DNA of 64,000 nucleotides from Centroberyx gerrardi (lineage: Eukaryota > Chordata > Actinopteri > Beryciformes > Berycidae): the NCBI RefSeq assembly GCF_048128805.1, contig NC_136016.1, forward strand, positions 12,328,676 through 12,392,675, given 5' to 3'. The notes below the pieces were generated by a model. That model ran no database searches. It was given only the letters and a program-made list of their open reading frames with translations, and was not told where the DNA came from. Positions 14,480 to 51,800 of this stretch are shown piece by piece (position 1 is the first letter of the stretch; each line of letters begins with the position of its first letter). Made by a program: the position numbers and the translations under genes.

Positions 14480-14860
14480 TTTAAGGAATTGTAAAAGATG
14501 AAAAACAGTTGGGAAAGTGAGAAATGCTGTGCAAAAAAACATAGATTGCAGTGATTCAGTACTAGTCTAGTGTGTATACAGTATTTGGTCTTTCACAGAT
14601 CTATTTTAGAGGCATTTGTTCCATTAAGATCAGCACAAAAAGAGATTCTGAAACAGTGACTGATGATTACAGTATATGTAGTATATGTACATAATAACAA
14701 GATACATACAGACATAAAGTTATAGATTACTATGTTTTAAAGAATTGTAAAACATCAGAGAGTATGTAAATATGAGAAATGTGCAAGAAATCAGGAAAGA
14801 TTCCTTGACTGCAGTGATTTAGCACTAGTCTGTCTAGTATCTAGTGTGTGTGTGTGTTTA
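14480..14860. repeat. Diverged direct repeat, two units
   Basis: Two related units of roughly 100-125 bp lie in the same orientation at about 14480-14580 and 14735-14860. Both carry, in order, a TTTTAA-GAATTGTAAAA block, a GAGAAATG block followed by GCAA, and a TGCAGTGATT block followed by CACTAGTCT or TACTAGTCT, then a GT-rich end. They differ by many substitutions and small indels, so the duplication is old. I do not recognise the family. Confidence 0.7.
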
Positions 14861-15023
14861 CAGATGGGTAATGGGAATTAACTGTAATAAAGGATCTTAG
14901 AGCTGGGCTGCCTCAGCGGGGGGATCCAGTGCAACTAAACAGGACGCCTGGAGAGAGAAGCAGGGAAACACATGACAGGAGGAAGTGTGTATGTGTTTAT
15001 GTGTGTACGTGTGGATGGGGGGT

Positions 15024-15027
15024 GGTG

Positions 15028-15058
<31 letters not shown>

Positions 15059-15075
15059 GTGTGTGTGTGTGTGTG
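15024..15075. repeat. (GT)n microsatellite
   Basis: GT run interrupted by ATGTATG near 15051-15056. The surrounding 14990-15090 is GT/GGGG-rich on the plus strand. Confidence 0.9.
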
Positions 15076-15079
15076 GAGG

Positions 15080-16205
15080 GGGGTCATGTGACTGGGTCAA
15101 GTGGGTGAGGATGTGCTGAGAGCAGTATGGAGGGTTATCCCAGGACGCAGGGAGGAAGGATGTCTCCTGTGTCTGACATACCAGCGTCTACTCACAAACA
15201 TATTGGAAAAGACACATTGCACTGCACTGTATGTTACAGTAACACTGACAGTACGCACAGTGGCACTGCATGCGGCCTTGATTCATTGGCCTACACGACT
15301 CCCTCAGTAATACACTTCAGAGTCTCGATGATCTGAGAGTCAGAAGCACATTAGTGAGGGAATATGAGACCATGAATCATGACTGCTTGCAGTGACACTT
15401 TGTGTGTTGGCCAAGGAAAAAAGAGGGAGAAAAACATAGTGTTGGCCTAAGCCAGTGGTTCAGGACTGCATGGAGTGATTCATTACTATGTGCTGTCAAA
15501 GGCACAGTAGAAGCCTTAAGCCTGTCCAAATTCATATGAAAAGGCCTTGTGTGTGAACTGTATAATATTGAAGGTGTCTATCATCTTGTTGTTACTCAAC
15601 ACTTTGGGTAGGTTTCTCGTGACTCATGCTAATAATTTGATAAAGTTCACTGAGGTCACAGCTGAACAAAATGGACTGAATGACACGCCTGTTGCAGTTT
15701 CAGCACAACATCCCTCCAAATTTCACATCTAAAAACCATGAGTTTTAATAAATTCTTCATTACACCGTATCAAATTATTTAGGCCATCAGGCTAGGCGAG
15801 ACATAATTCAGCTTTTGTTATGCATCCCCAGAGCCAAAGCTAAATCTGTACAGATATATAATAAATAAAACATAAAATGAAATAAGTTATGCATATATTT
15901 GCATACATCTTTATTACGCCTAATGTCTTAGGAAGATTTTCAACACGGTCATCTCTTAATAAGATGTTCTATTAAATATTTACACAAGACATACAATAAA
16001 TAAAACAAGGGCCAGGAGCCTCATGTGCAGCAAAATACATATCTTTATTGCACACTATATTACCCTAAAATCCCTAAGAGGTGCTTTTGGTTTAATGGAT
16101 CTATTTCAAATCATAAAGATTTTTAAAGTCTATTACCATAACCTAAATGACAACTTGACATTTCCAAAAAACAACCCAAATTAATTGACATTTTACATTA
16201 AATTC
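15080..16205. other. Gene-free stretch upstream of dhx8 copy 1
   Basis: AT-rich sequence with no exon, transposon or RNA gene that I recognise. It ends just upstream of the short GC-richer promoter-like segment of dhx8 copy 1. Confidence 0.5.
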
Positions 16206-16357
16206 TTTACTTGTGTCTTGCCAAAGATTTTAGCGCCATCGCGTGGCGAGACTGACCACCTGTACGTGTTTCCGTAAAAGACGGAAGCGGAAGTTGCTCA
16301 AATCCAATATGTCTGCCGCTGTCTACGTTTTCTGAACAAAAACAAGACTCGTGGAGA
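16206..16357 (+). promoter_or_regulatory. Putative promoter and 5' leader of dhx8 copy 1
   Basis: A short GC-richer segment precedes the start codon at 16358. It contains two GGAAG cores in tandem at about 16282-16294, which match the binding core of ETS-family factors commonly found in housekeeping promoters. No TATA box is evident. An upstream ATG at 16309 opens an eight-codon frame ending at 16335 (TGA), just before the main start. If the transcript starts upstream of 16309, this uORF could dampen translation. The transcription start is inferred, not seen. Confidence 0.5.
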
Positions 16358-28293
<11,936 letters not shown>

Positions 28294-29120
28294 AAAGTTT
28301 GACATGATAAATGCGAAACACAGATGCTTAGATGGTGCGTGATCCTGTACCAGCTACTGTTTGATAAATACTTTGTGGAGACATTATGGCTGTGCCATCA
28401 CACCCTTCTGGCTGAAATCTGTATCATCACAACTCTAAAGTTCAAACTCTGTATTCACTCCTACTGTTGAAATTGTGCACATTGTACATTTTTATTTTTT
28501 CCCAACAGTTCCCAACTGTCATTTTATTGTTTTAAAAAGTAACTATTAACCTGACTTGAACTGGGTTTCCAAAAAGCGTCTTAGCACCGAGTGTAACGTT
28601 AGGTCTGCACAAGTATACATTTTATTTGCTTAGGTCTAAACTGTTTGTGTGTGCTACTACCATCCAGATTAGGCAAACTGTCTGTAGCACATACAGGCAG
28701 GCAGCATGGATTTTTAGTGCTAAGATCTTTCTTAGGAAACCCAGAGCCATGTACTTGACATAGCATTGAACCAGGACAGGGAAGAAAGCTTCAGCATCTG
28801 TCCTTTGAGACAAAGGTTTTAGGATTAATCTTCTGTGAGGAGATTATGCAAAACAAAACGGTGGACTGTTTATATTGACTCGTAATGTCATGCATAAGTA
28901 AGGACCTGATTGATAACAGAAATCGTCATGGGGCCTTGATGCTATTTGACTAGTCAATGTTTTAGTGTAGGACCGTAAGAATTGAAACAATACATGTTTT
29001 ATATATTTTGTACTATAATTGGGACCATTCACTAGCCTTGTCTAAAGTGTAGCTCTCTGAGGTTGCTTAACTGTACTTGCCAGTGGAATCATTAATAAAA
29101 TGTGTCCTCATTAAAGACTG
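28294..29120 (+). other. dhx8: 3' untranslated region of dhx8 copy 1
   Basis: AT-rich sequence follows the stop codon. A canonical AATAAA at 29094-29099 is the best candidate poly(A) signal, placing the mRNA end near 29115-29125. No transposon is recognised in it. Confidence 0.6.
29094..29099 (+). terminator. Poly(A) signal AATAAA, dhx8 copy 1
   Basis: Canonical hexamer about 800 bp after the dhx8 copy 1 stop, followed by a GT-rich/T-rich stretch. Assigned by position only. Confidence 0.55.
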
Positions 29121-29787
29121 AGTTCTCTTATGTGTCTGCTGCCAATTTTGTGGTGAACAATATGAGCATAGTTTGTTTCCGTGGATGAAATATTCAGGAT
29201 CCATTACTGACAACATCAGTCAAAGCTACATGTTTCATTTGTCCTTGTGTGTTTAATCAAAACGGAACACGAAATTTGTCATGCATCATAGCTGCTCCAT
29301 TCAGAATAAACACAATGACATGACATTGCACATAAAACACATAACCACACCACATTACACATAAACATCCGAATAGCAAATAGATAGCACAGGGACCCTC
29401 AGTTACCCCCATATTGCGCTAAGCCGATGTATTGCACTCTCCACCCAAAATCCCGATTTACACCTCACCATTAGATACATGCATGTGGCACACAGTCCAA
29501 GCAAATACCAGCTACAAACACAAGAGTACAGGAGCTGTATTTATTGACAGATAAATGCACAACTCCAGTATACCTTGACCTTTACTCTACCAACATTCAT
29601 ATTTCATACTCCCAACCACACAGTAGGATGACGCTGAATGAACGGTCTCGCTCCAGATACTGTTGTTTCTCTGCGGGCCTGTCGGGGGCAGCAGCACTGA
29701 AACACTTGGTTGGAGCTGATGGTGTGTTGCCAAGCCAACACGAAGAAGTAGAAATACTTCCTGGTCAGGTCATAGTAAACAAGAAAA
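29121..29787 (+). promoter_or_regulatory. Intergenic spacer, promoter and leader of dhx8 copy 2
   Basis: Only about 0.7 kb separates the likely end of copy 1 from the start of copy 2, so copy 2 must either carry its own promoter here or depend on transcription through copy 1. A TTCCTGG block (ETS-core-like on the minus strand) lies near 29757. An upstream ATG at 29719 opens a 10-codon frame ending at 29751 (TAG). The sequence does not resemble the copy 1 promoter segment. Confidence 0.45.
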
Positions 29788-44554
<14,767 letters not shown>

Positions 44555-45073
44555 AGACCTCTTGTGCTGAACACTCGTACCACATGTGCATATTGTGTGG
44601 TGCATATTAAGCCATCTGATGGCTGATAAAGACACTTTCCCTTTGTGATCCAAATATTGTTTGGTCTGATTAATGTATTTAATTTGCTTTGTCAAAGGGC
44701 AACCTTGGACTTAGAATCAGGCTAATCTGTATTAATTTTGTTGTTTGAATACAAACCCTGTTAACAACTATACTTAAGTTTTGTCATCTTAATTCAGATT
44801 AAATACTGATAACTGATACTGACTTACTTTTGCCATGTTAGCAATGTCATTACCATTATCAGCTGTTTGGTTGGTGAACATTTCCTACATTCTGTTTTCT
44901 GTTAAATCTTTTTTCTTTTTTTTAATATATAAGTGATTGTGATTTTTATTGCAATCTTGATGTTTCTGCCCTCATTATAGATAAATACTGGATGCTCTTT
45001 TATATGCTGCCGTCTGCTTATTGTCTTCTGCCTTGTTTGCATGGATTTGGACATATATCACATATTTATTCAT
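44555..45073 (+). other. dhx8: 3' untranslated region of dhx8 copy 2
   Basis: AT-rich sequence after the stop at 44554. I see no AATAAA on the plus strand in the first 700 bp; the variant ATTAAA at 44798-44803 is the likeliest poly(A) signal. The region converges tail-to-tail with the 3' end of etv4. Confidence 0.5.
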
Positions 45074-45225
45074 TGAGTGTACAAAATATTAGGACCACCT
45101 GCTGTTTCCATGAAACGGACTGACCATTTGAATCCAGGTAAAAACTATGATCCCTGATTGATTTCACCTAAATCCACCTCAGTCACCAAGGGAAGATGAG
45201 GAGGAGACACGCTGAACATAGATCT
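45074..45225. mobile_element. Dispersed teleost repeat fragment between dhx8 and etv4
   Basis: The segment beginning TGAGTGTACAAAATATTAGG and continuing with CACCTGCTGTTTCCATG, GACTGACCA, GAATCCAGGT and CTATGATCCCT matches a repeat that I know from many fish genomes, often annotated near Tc1-like elements. Only part of it is present. Family assignment is from memory and uncertain; the right end is approximate. Confidence 0.5.
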
Positions 45226-45313
45226 GTCTAGAACTATACAATATCACATACAATTCATCACAAAAACAGGAGAAAGAATAGTCCGGACTTCTTTTTGGGT
45301 AGTATTATGGGTA

Positions 45314-45319
45314 TTTATT
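45314..45319 (-). terminator. Poly(A) signal AATAAA, etv4
   Basis: TTTATT on the plus strand reads AATAAA on the minus strand, 264 bp past the etv4 stop codon. It is the nearest canonical signal, giving a short 3' UTR. Assigned by position. Confidence 0.5.
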
Positions 45320-45582
45320 AAGCAATCTCTTTAACCACAGTCATGTTTATGGATTGAATAGGCCTCAGAAGTGAGAGGAATGCAGCTCTTAAAAACTCAA
45401 AAAAAAAATCCCTAATGAGATTAATTTAAACAAAAACAAAAAACACCATAGCCTTATATACAAGTGGATGGGGTGGGCATGTGCAAGAGGTGCAGGGGGA
45501 ATCGGGTATGTGTATGATGATGGGTGGGTACAACAGGAAGGTTTCTGAAGGCAGGAGGGCAGGGGGGAGGGAGGGCGTGGCT

Positions 45583-45810
45583 TTAGTACATGTAGCCTTT
45601 GGAGTAGGGCTGGGGGCCCATGTTTTGGGGGGCTTGTTCCGGGGGGTAGGACACTCCCTCGTCCAGGTGGGACAGGGGCACTGTGTCCTCCTCGTTGACG
45701 TAGCGCTCAAACTCGGCCTTCAGGCTGGGCCGCTGATTGTCGGGGAAGGCCAGGGAGATGAGGGCCTCAGGCTCACACACAAACTTGTAAACATAGCGCT
45801 CCCCTGCCAC
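45583..45810 (-). CDS. etv4: etv4 last coding exon (ETS end and C-terminus)
   Basis: The acceptor is the CAG at 45813-45811. The exon encodes the last part of the ETS domain ([11 protein letters not shown]), the ETV4-type VCEPEAL segment, the conserved [12 protein letters not shown] motif and the C-terminal end YSKGYMY; stop TAA at 45585-45583. 76 codons including the stop. Confidence 0.95.
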   Translation of the reverse strand: MAGERYVYKFVCEPEALISLAFPDNQRPSLKAEFERYVNEEDTVPLSHLDEGVSYPPEQAPQNMGPQPYSKGYMY

Positions 45811-48800
45811 CTGCGGAAAGAGGGAAAAGCTTAATTCATACGGGTGCATACCTTTTAATTACTTTCCAAGTTAATTTCTGTCCAATCTTTTCATGGCTGT
45901 CTAAAGAGGGAATATCAGACTCCATGTGGTTTCTCCCTGTTTAATTCAGCGCAGCTAATCAGTAATGATTTACATATTTGATGACTGACAAGGGGTTGAG
46001 GCCTGACAACATCCCAGCCTTAACGGAGGAGAAGAAGGGCCCAAATAAAGATGAGATGGGGTTTAATGACATGAGTGATCTTTCTGCAGTTAAGCTAGTT
46101 GTATAAGTACATACAAAAATCTGGATCAGGTGCATGATATAGAAGGAAAAATTAGAAAACACCCCATTGTCAAGTTTTGGGGACAGTAAAGGCAGAGCTC
46201 CTGTATGTTTCATTGTTCTCTGCACCCTGAAGAATGCCAGGTGGGGTCGCAACATGTTGGTGCGTTTTCTAACATTTTAACATGAAATAGCCAAGAATAA
46301 TAAAGGCTTTTTAACTTTATACAGAGGAGAGTGCCTTGGATTTTTTCTTCTTTTTTCCTCTACAAATAAATGAGAAATTTCAATTTACAAATTCTAAGAA
46401 TATGACTAGAATGTGCTTTGTACCTTCTGCATGATTCCCTTCTCGTAGTAGTAGCGCAGAGAGCGGCTGAGCTTGTCGTAGTTCATGGCTGGACGGTTCT
46501 TCTGCATGCCCCACAGCCTGGCAACCTGGGGAGAGGCAGAATGAGGGAGGAGGAAAAGCAGGGAGGGAGGTAGAAAGGGAATGGCAGGGGAGGAGGAGAA
46601 AGGGAGGAGATGTGGTTACGCATCTGGGATGGTTCAGCTCTGGTGGCTTGGGCCAGGGTCCTTCACGGGTGACTACATGGCTATTTGCATTGTTTAGAAG
46701 AGCTGAAGAATGAGGCTTTCTTTCAAATGACACGTCTACAGATGAGAATAATTTGGGTCTGCGTTGTTGTTTTTTCATTTTTGTTTTCTTTACAAAGTTC
46801 ATATTCCTAACCAATCATTGAACCACAAATCACTGACACAATCATTTGTAACTCCATACTCTAACCACTAGGGGGCCTCAGTGACAAGTTAAATGCTTCC
46901 TCTCTTTAACTCAGCGGCGTCAACATTGCCAAGAGCTGGGCGAGTCCCCACATGTGGATTCACTTCCTTTTTATGTAACCCATTACCACTTGAATGCAAC
47001 CAAAGTCCCACAATGTGCGCAGTGAAATAAGAGTCGGTGGCTGGTTGTCATAGGCAGGCCATGAAATACAGTCAACCTTGAGTTGAACTCCCAGCTGACA
47101 AGGGGCCACTAATTCTGATACCAAAGGAGCGTCTCACAATCCCAAACAGGCGAGGGGAAGTAAATCACATTATTTAGGGGTTGTGAATTAGCTTTATGTT
47201 GACAAACATCTCACATATTGGAGGAAATAGTGAAATGGGGGAGGGGAGATACTCAGAGAGACTCATGACTCAGGAGGAGACGGGTTGTATCCCACAGTGG
47301 CCGTCCAGCCAGCAGCTCTGTTTGATCTTTGAGTGTGCTCTCAGCCCTAATTGCTCTTGTAAAACTCTTGCCTCATTCATTTTTAATGTACAGTAAAAAG
47401 ATAATGGAAAAGACAGTTGGCCTATCTGTATTATGGCCCACCTAAATGGACGTTGTCTGATATGTCCATTCGAGTTGCAGACTTAAACATCGCGAAAATG
47501 TCTCGACCAAAGAAATGTGAGGAGGTGAGAGAGAAGGGGTGGGGGCGGAGGGGTGTTGGATGATTCGGTGATAGCGCTTGTCCTTCATTTTGTATCAATC
47601 TACCGTTTCATGTGTTGAATAATGAATGGGGGACTAATGGAGGATGGATCAGAGAATAGACCTATAAGGACAGTGGCCAAATCTCACTTCTGATCATTCT
47701 AATCTAGGCATCGCCTCAAAAGCATTTGCTTACATGGATTCATTCCGAGTAATATTCCTGTGCTGCCCCTATCAGATTTGTATTAACATCGTGATCTCTA
47801 TCAACACTTTTCCAATATTTGTGGATAAGGAACTACAGTAAAATGAGGTAAAAACTAATGTTGATGCATTTTAAATGGGATATCTCTTTAATTCCCCACA
47901 CTGAAGATTGATACAGATTTAAAGTAAACAGGTTAAGGCCTAAAAAAATGATCTATGGTTTATGTCCTAATGCTCCTAAGGGGTTCAAGCGCACTGAGCA
48001 GGGAAGTGATAAGAAAAAACCCAACAGAAAAAAAGAAGGAAAACAAGAATCTCCAATAGAAATTAATGTTGCATCCCTGCCTCTATGTAATGTCTCCTAC
48101 TATGTCAGGAGTGTGTCTGTTCAAGGTCCTTATGGCTGAAACATCATGTTACTAATGGTACAATGAAGGATCTGCTTTTAACGGATAGAATGCTGCACCT
48201 ATTCATCCCTTTGCACGTACTAATTATGTAAGATAATTAATCAATTAATTATTTAAGACAGCACCTCTGCTCCTGTTGCTTGAACACTAACTTTTTTCTC
48301 TGTGTTGTGTCCAAAGAACCCTAAACAAAATCACACCCTCAATTAAAAGTCAAATAAGTTGATGCCTACCTCTTCGGGTTCAATGAGTTTGAACTCCATG
48401 CCGCGGCCGGTCCAGGCGATGAAGTGGGCGTTGCCTGGGTCGTCCAGCAGGGCCACCAGGAACTGCCAGAGCTGCAGAGAGCCGCGGCGCTGGTAAGGCG
48501 TGCCCTCGCGAAACACACCACCCCCCTCCTGCTTCACCTCACCTGGACAAGGAGCAAAGAGACCAGAGGTCAGCGGGCTTATGGGCTACATTCACATATG
48601 TCAAAGTGTCTCCTTTTTACTTCTTATTCGCCGAGTGTGATCGAATATCTCCATTTAATGAGCTTAAGATGTGATTCAAGCACCTCTGTAAACACCTAAC
48701 CCTAACCCTAAAAAAGGAGAAATCCAAGGCACTCTTCTCTTTCAAAATTAAAAGGCTTTTATTGTGTTGGCTAATACATAGTATCACTTAAAAAACGCAT

Positions 48801-51800
48801 CATTAGTTACATTTGTTGGTGCGTATAAGTCTACCAGATCATGAAGATTCAACCACCAAAACTGGCTGCTTTGAGGACCCATAGTCAGCACTCGTTTAAA
48901 AATTGTAAGAGAGAATTTCTGCTAATTACAGCTAGGGAATAAATTCTGAATACCAGTGGTGACAGCAGATCCCCCAGATAATCTAATGTTGATGTTTCAC
49001 GTTTGAATGCTGACAAGTGAAAAAATTTTCTTCCAAAGTGAAATATCACATTAAATCAAATGCTTACAGGGTCACAGACTGGTCACTGAAAATGGCTGCA
49101 GTGAGTTGTGACATTGTATAAAAGCAACAGATAAGGCTGTATAACCTGATTTGAACAACCTTGAGGGAAAATTTTAGGCCCTTCGTGAGAAACAATGTAA
49201 GAAAAAACACTTGAAGGTAATACAGCACACATCTGTGTTGACAGGCATATGAGAAAAATGAATGATTACCAGTAATGGGTGAAACAATGTGTAAATGGAC
49301 ACTGTTCTGTGCTTGGAATTGGTTGTTTACTGGTTATTGGATACGTTGTACACAAGTGTGGGAACATGAGGACCTCAGCTAAGTTACTGGTGTTGTCTCT
49401 AAGTGAACTTGCACCCTTCACTGGTTCAACCAGTGCTAAAGCCCTCAGGCTCTCCACTCAATCTCCTTTAGCATCAATCACTAACACCAACAACGCCATG
49501 GGAAACTGCTTGTCTCTGTTCTCACCGTGACACAGGAGCCCTACATCGTGTGCGTGGAGAAACCAAACCCACAAACCAAGCTCCTACCTACAGTAGTTTG
49601 CCTGTTACACAAAGACCCCTTAATACTTATTGTGTAGTGACACTACCTGATACACAAGGAGCTCTGATCCCGATATAAGATGATGGTCAGTGATAGGGAT
49701 TGGATCCCAAACTGAGCGCCAACTAGGTGAGTGTATGGGTTGTGTTTCTGTCTTATACCCTAAGTGCTGTCATCCATAACCATTTGATCATTCGATCCAA
49801 CTGACACCTAGCCGAGTGGATTGTGAACGAATTGTGTGTATGTGTGAGAGTGAACACGCGTGCATCTGTCTGTACGCACACGTGTATATGAGCACACACG
49901 TTTGTACGGTGGTCTGATTGAGAATGTGAGAGTGTAACGGCTCACCTTCGAACTTCTCTGGAACCACGCGGGAGTCATTTTCAAACAGATAGCCTGGAAG
50001 ACAAGGGAAGGATTGTGTTAGAATTTCAAGCGGCCTTGGTCTTACCACAATTAGGTTGTTCAGTTGGGATCCATGCCAACATCTCAACAAAATACAAGGG
50101 TGTATTCACCCATGAATAGCATTAAGCCAATAAGTGTGTACTCCTCATCCACTTCGACACAAGTAGAGTAGAGCACTTTAGTGAGAGGGAGAGGATTTCA
50201 TAGTGCAAACATCTGAAAGGGACTTGGATCCTCGCTCCCAGTTCCAGGACCTGTAAACTCAGGAGTAACACCCTTATAACTCCCCTTTGATTTGGGCCAT
50301 TTAAGAGTTACAGTTATTCCACAGCTCTTATTTGCTAAGCGTAATTGGTGAACAAGAAATAGAATTACCCAAAATGGTGCAACAAACAATGGGAGTGAAT
50401 GGGAGGATTGTTTTCCGTTTTTGCTAGGGAAAAATACTGTGCTTTTTCCAGGAGTAATATTTATTCAGGGATTCTTGAGGCAGGAGTGAGGCTGGAGCCT
50501 CTGCCAATGGAAACATAGACACACCGCCGGTTAGCCAATGGAAACACGGACACTCTAGGCCGGTTAGCCAATGACCGCAAAGCTTGAGCCAGTGAAGGCT
50601 CCATTTAGATAAAGCATGGGAGAGAGGGAGATTGGATATGCAACTGCAATACATTGACATCATTATGAACCCTTCTACAGTCAGTGGTCAGAGATTTTTT
50701 TTTTTTTATTTAACCTTTATTTAAACTGGTAGATCAATTAAGAATGAATACTGATTAACAATAATAATCTGGCAGAGACCACTAAAAAGATTACAATAAA
50801 GAACAAAAAGGAAATGCAGCTATTCTAATTACCTTCATTGCTGTGCTGGGGGGTTGGGTAGCCCTCGCTGTGGTGGTACATAGAGGGACATCCAGGCACA
50901 TCTACAACACAGAAACACAAATGGCTACAGGTCAAAAATTTAGTTTAGTTTAGTTTAGTTTAACAGTGATATAACAGTGCAAAGTGACAGAAGCGTGATA
51001 AAACATAGTGATAAAATACAATGTTTAATCACCGGAAGAAGAAAGAAGCAGCCAAAATTATATGTTTTATCCATGTTTAGCCATCAATTAAAATGATTAG
51101 GGTTATGGTTAGGGTTAGGTTTCTAGTGCTGGGTCACAATAGTTTAAAAGAAATGGAAGATGACCTTGTGCAAATGCACACAATGTATCCATATGTTCAA
51201 GTGGATAAAAAAAAACATAACATAAAGCATATTTTGTACAAGGATCCCTTTCTCTGCTTGCTAAGCCAATATCCACTTGGGAAGGCGGGTGTATTATGTG
51301 AATATTTTGTGTGATCACCCCTAGCGCTGCAAGGACAAACGTTGCATTTATCATATCACTTGTCTTGTCTCTGGTGGTATTTTTAGGCCATGAGCAAGCA
51401 CCTTCACCAGACCAGAAAAGTGGTACAGTATACAGTGTCTGCGCTTTGTCTGGGCACATCATTGGCTGACTCCAATAGCTGCATTCACTGAAATAGATTT
51501 TTTATTCCCCTCATAAACCTTCAAGCAAAATTCTTAGCAAGTTGGAACACTTGTGAAGCACATGTAACATGTTTTAATGAGTTGTGTAATTTGAGGAGTG
51601 TTGTTTGAGTTTATGCTCTCTTTCTCCTGGCCGCTGACCCCGTGTGTGTGGGTGTGTGTGTGCGTGTTTGTCTTTGGGTGTCTGTGCATACACATAAAGG
51701 TGTGTCACTGAGCGTATTTGTCTGTCTGTCTGTCTATCTGAATGCCGTCTGTAAACCGAATGAACGAGAGAAGTGAGAGCGCAGCAGCTGAAAGGTGTAG

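Noticed and set aside
1..16200. ARL4D orthologue expected next to DHX8 by human synteny
   Set aside because: No frame with GTPase motifs of an Arf-like protein is visible. It may lie further left or have moved.
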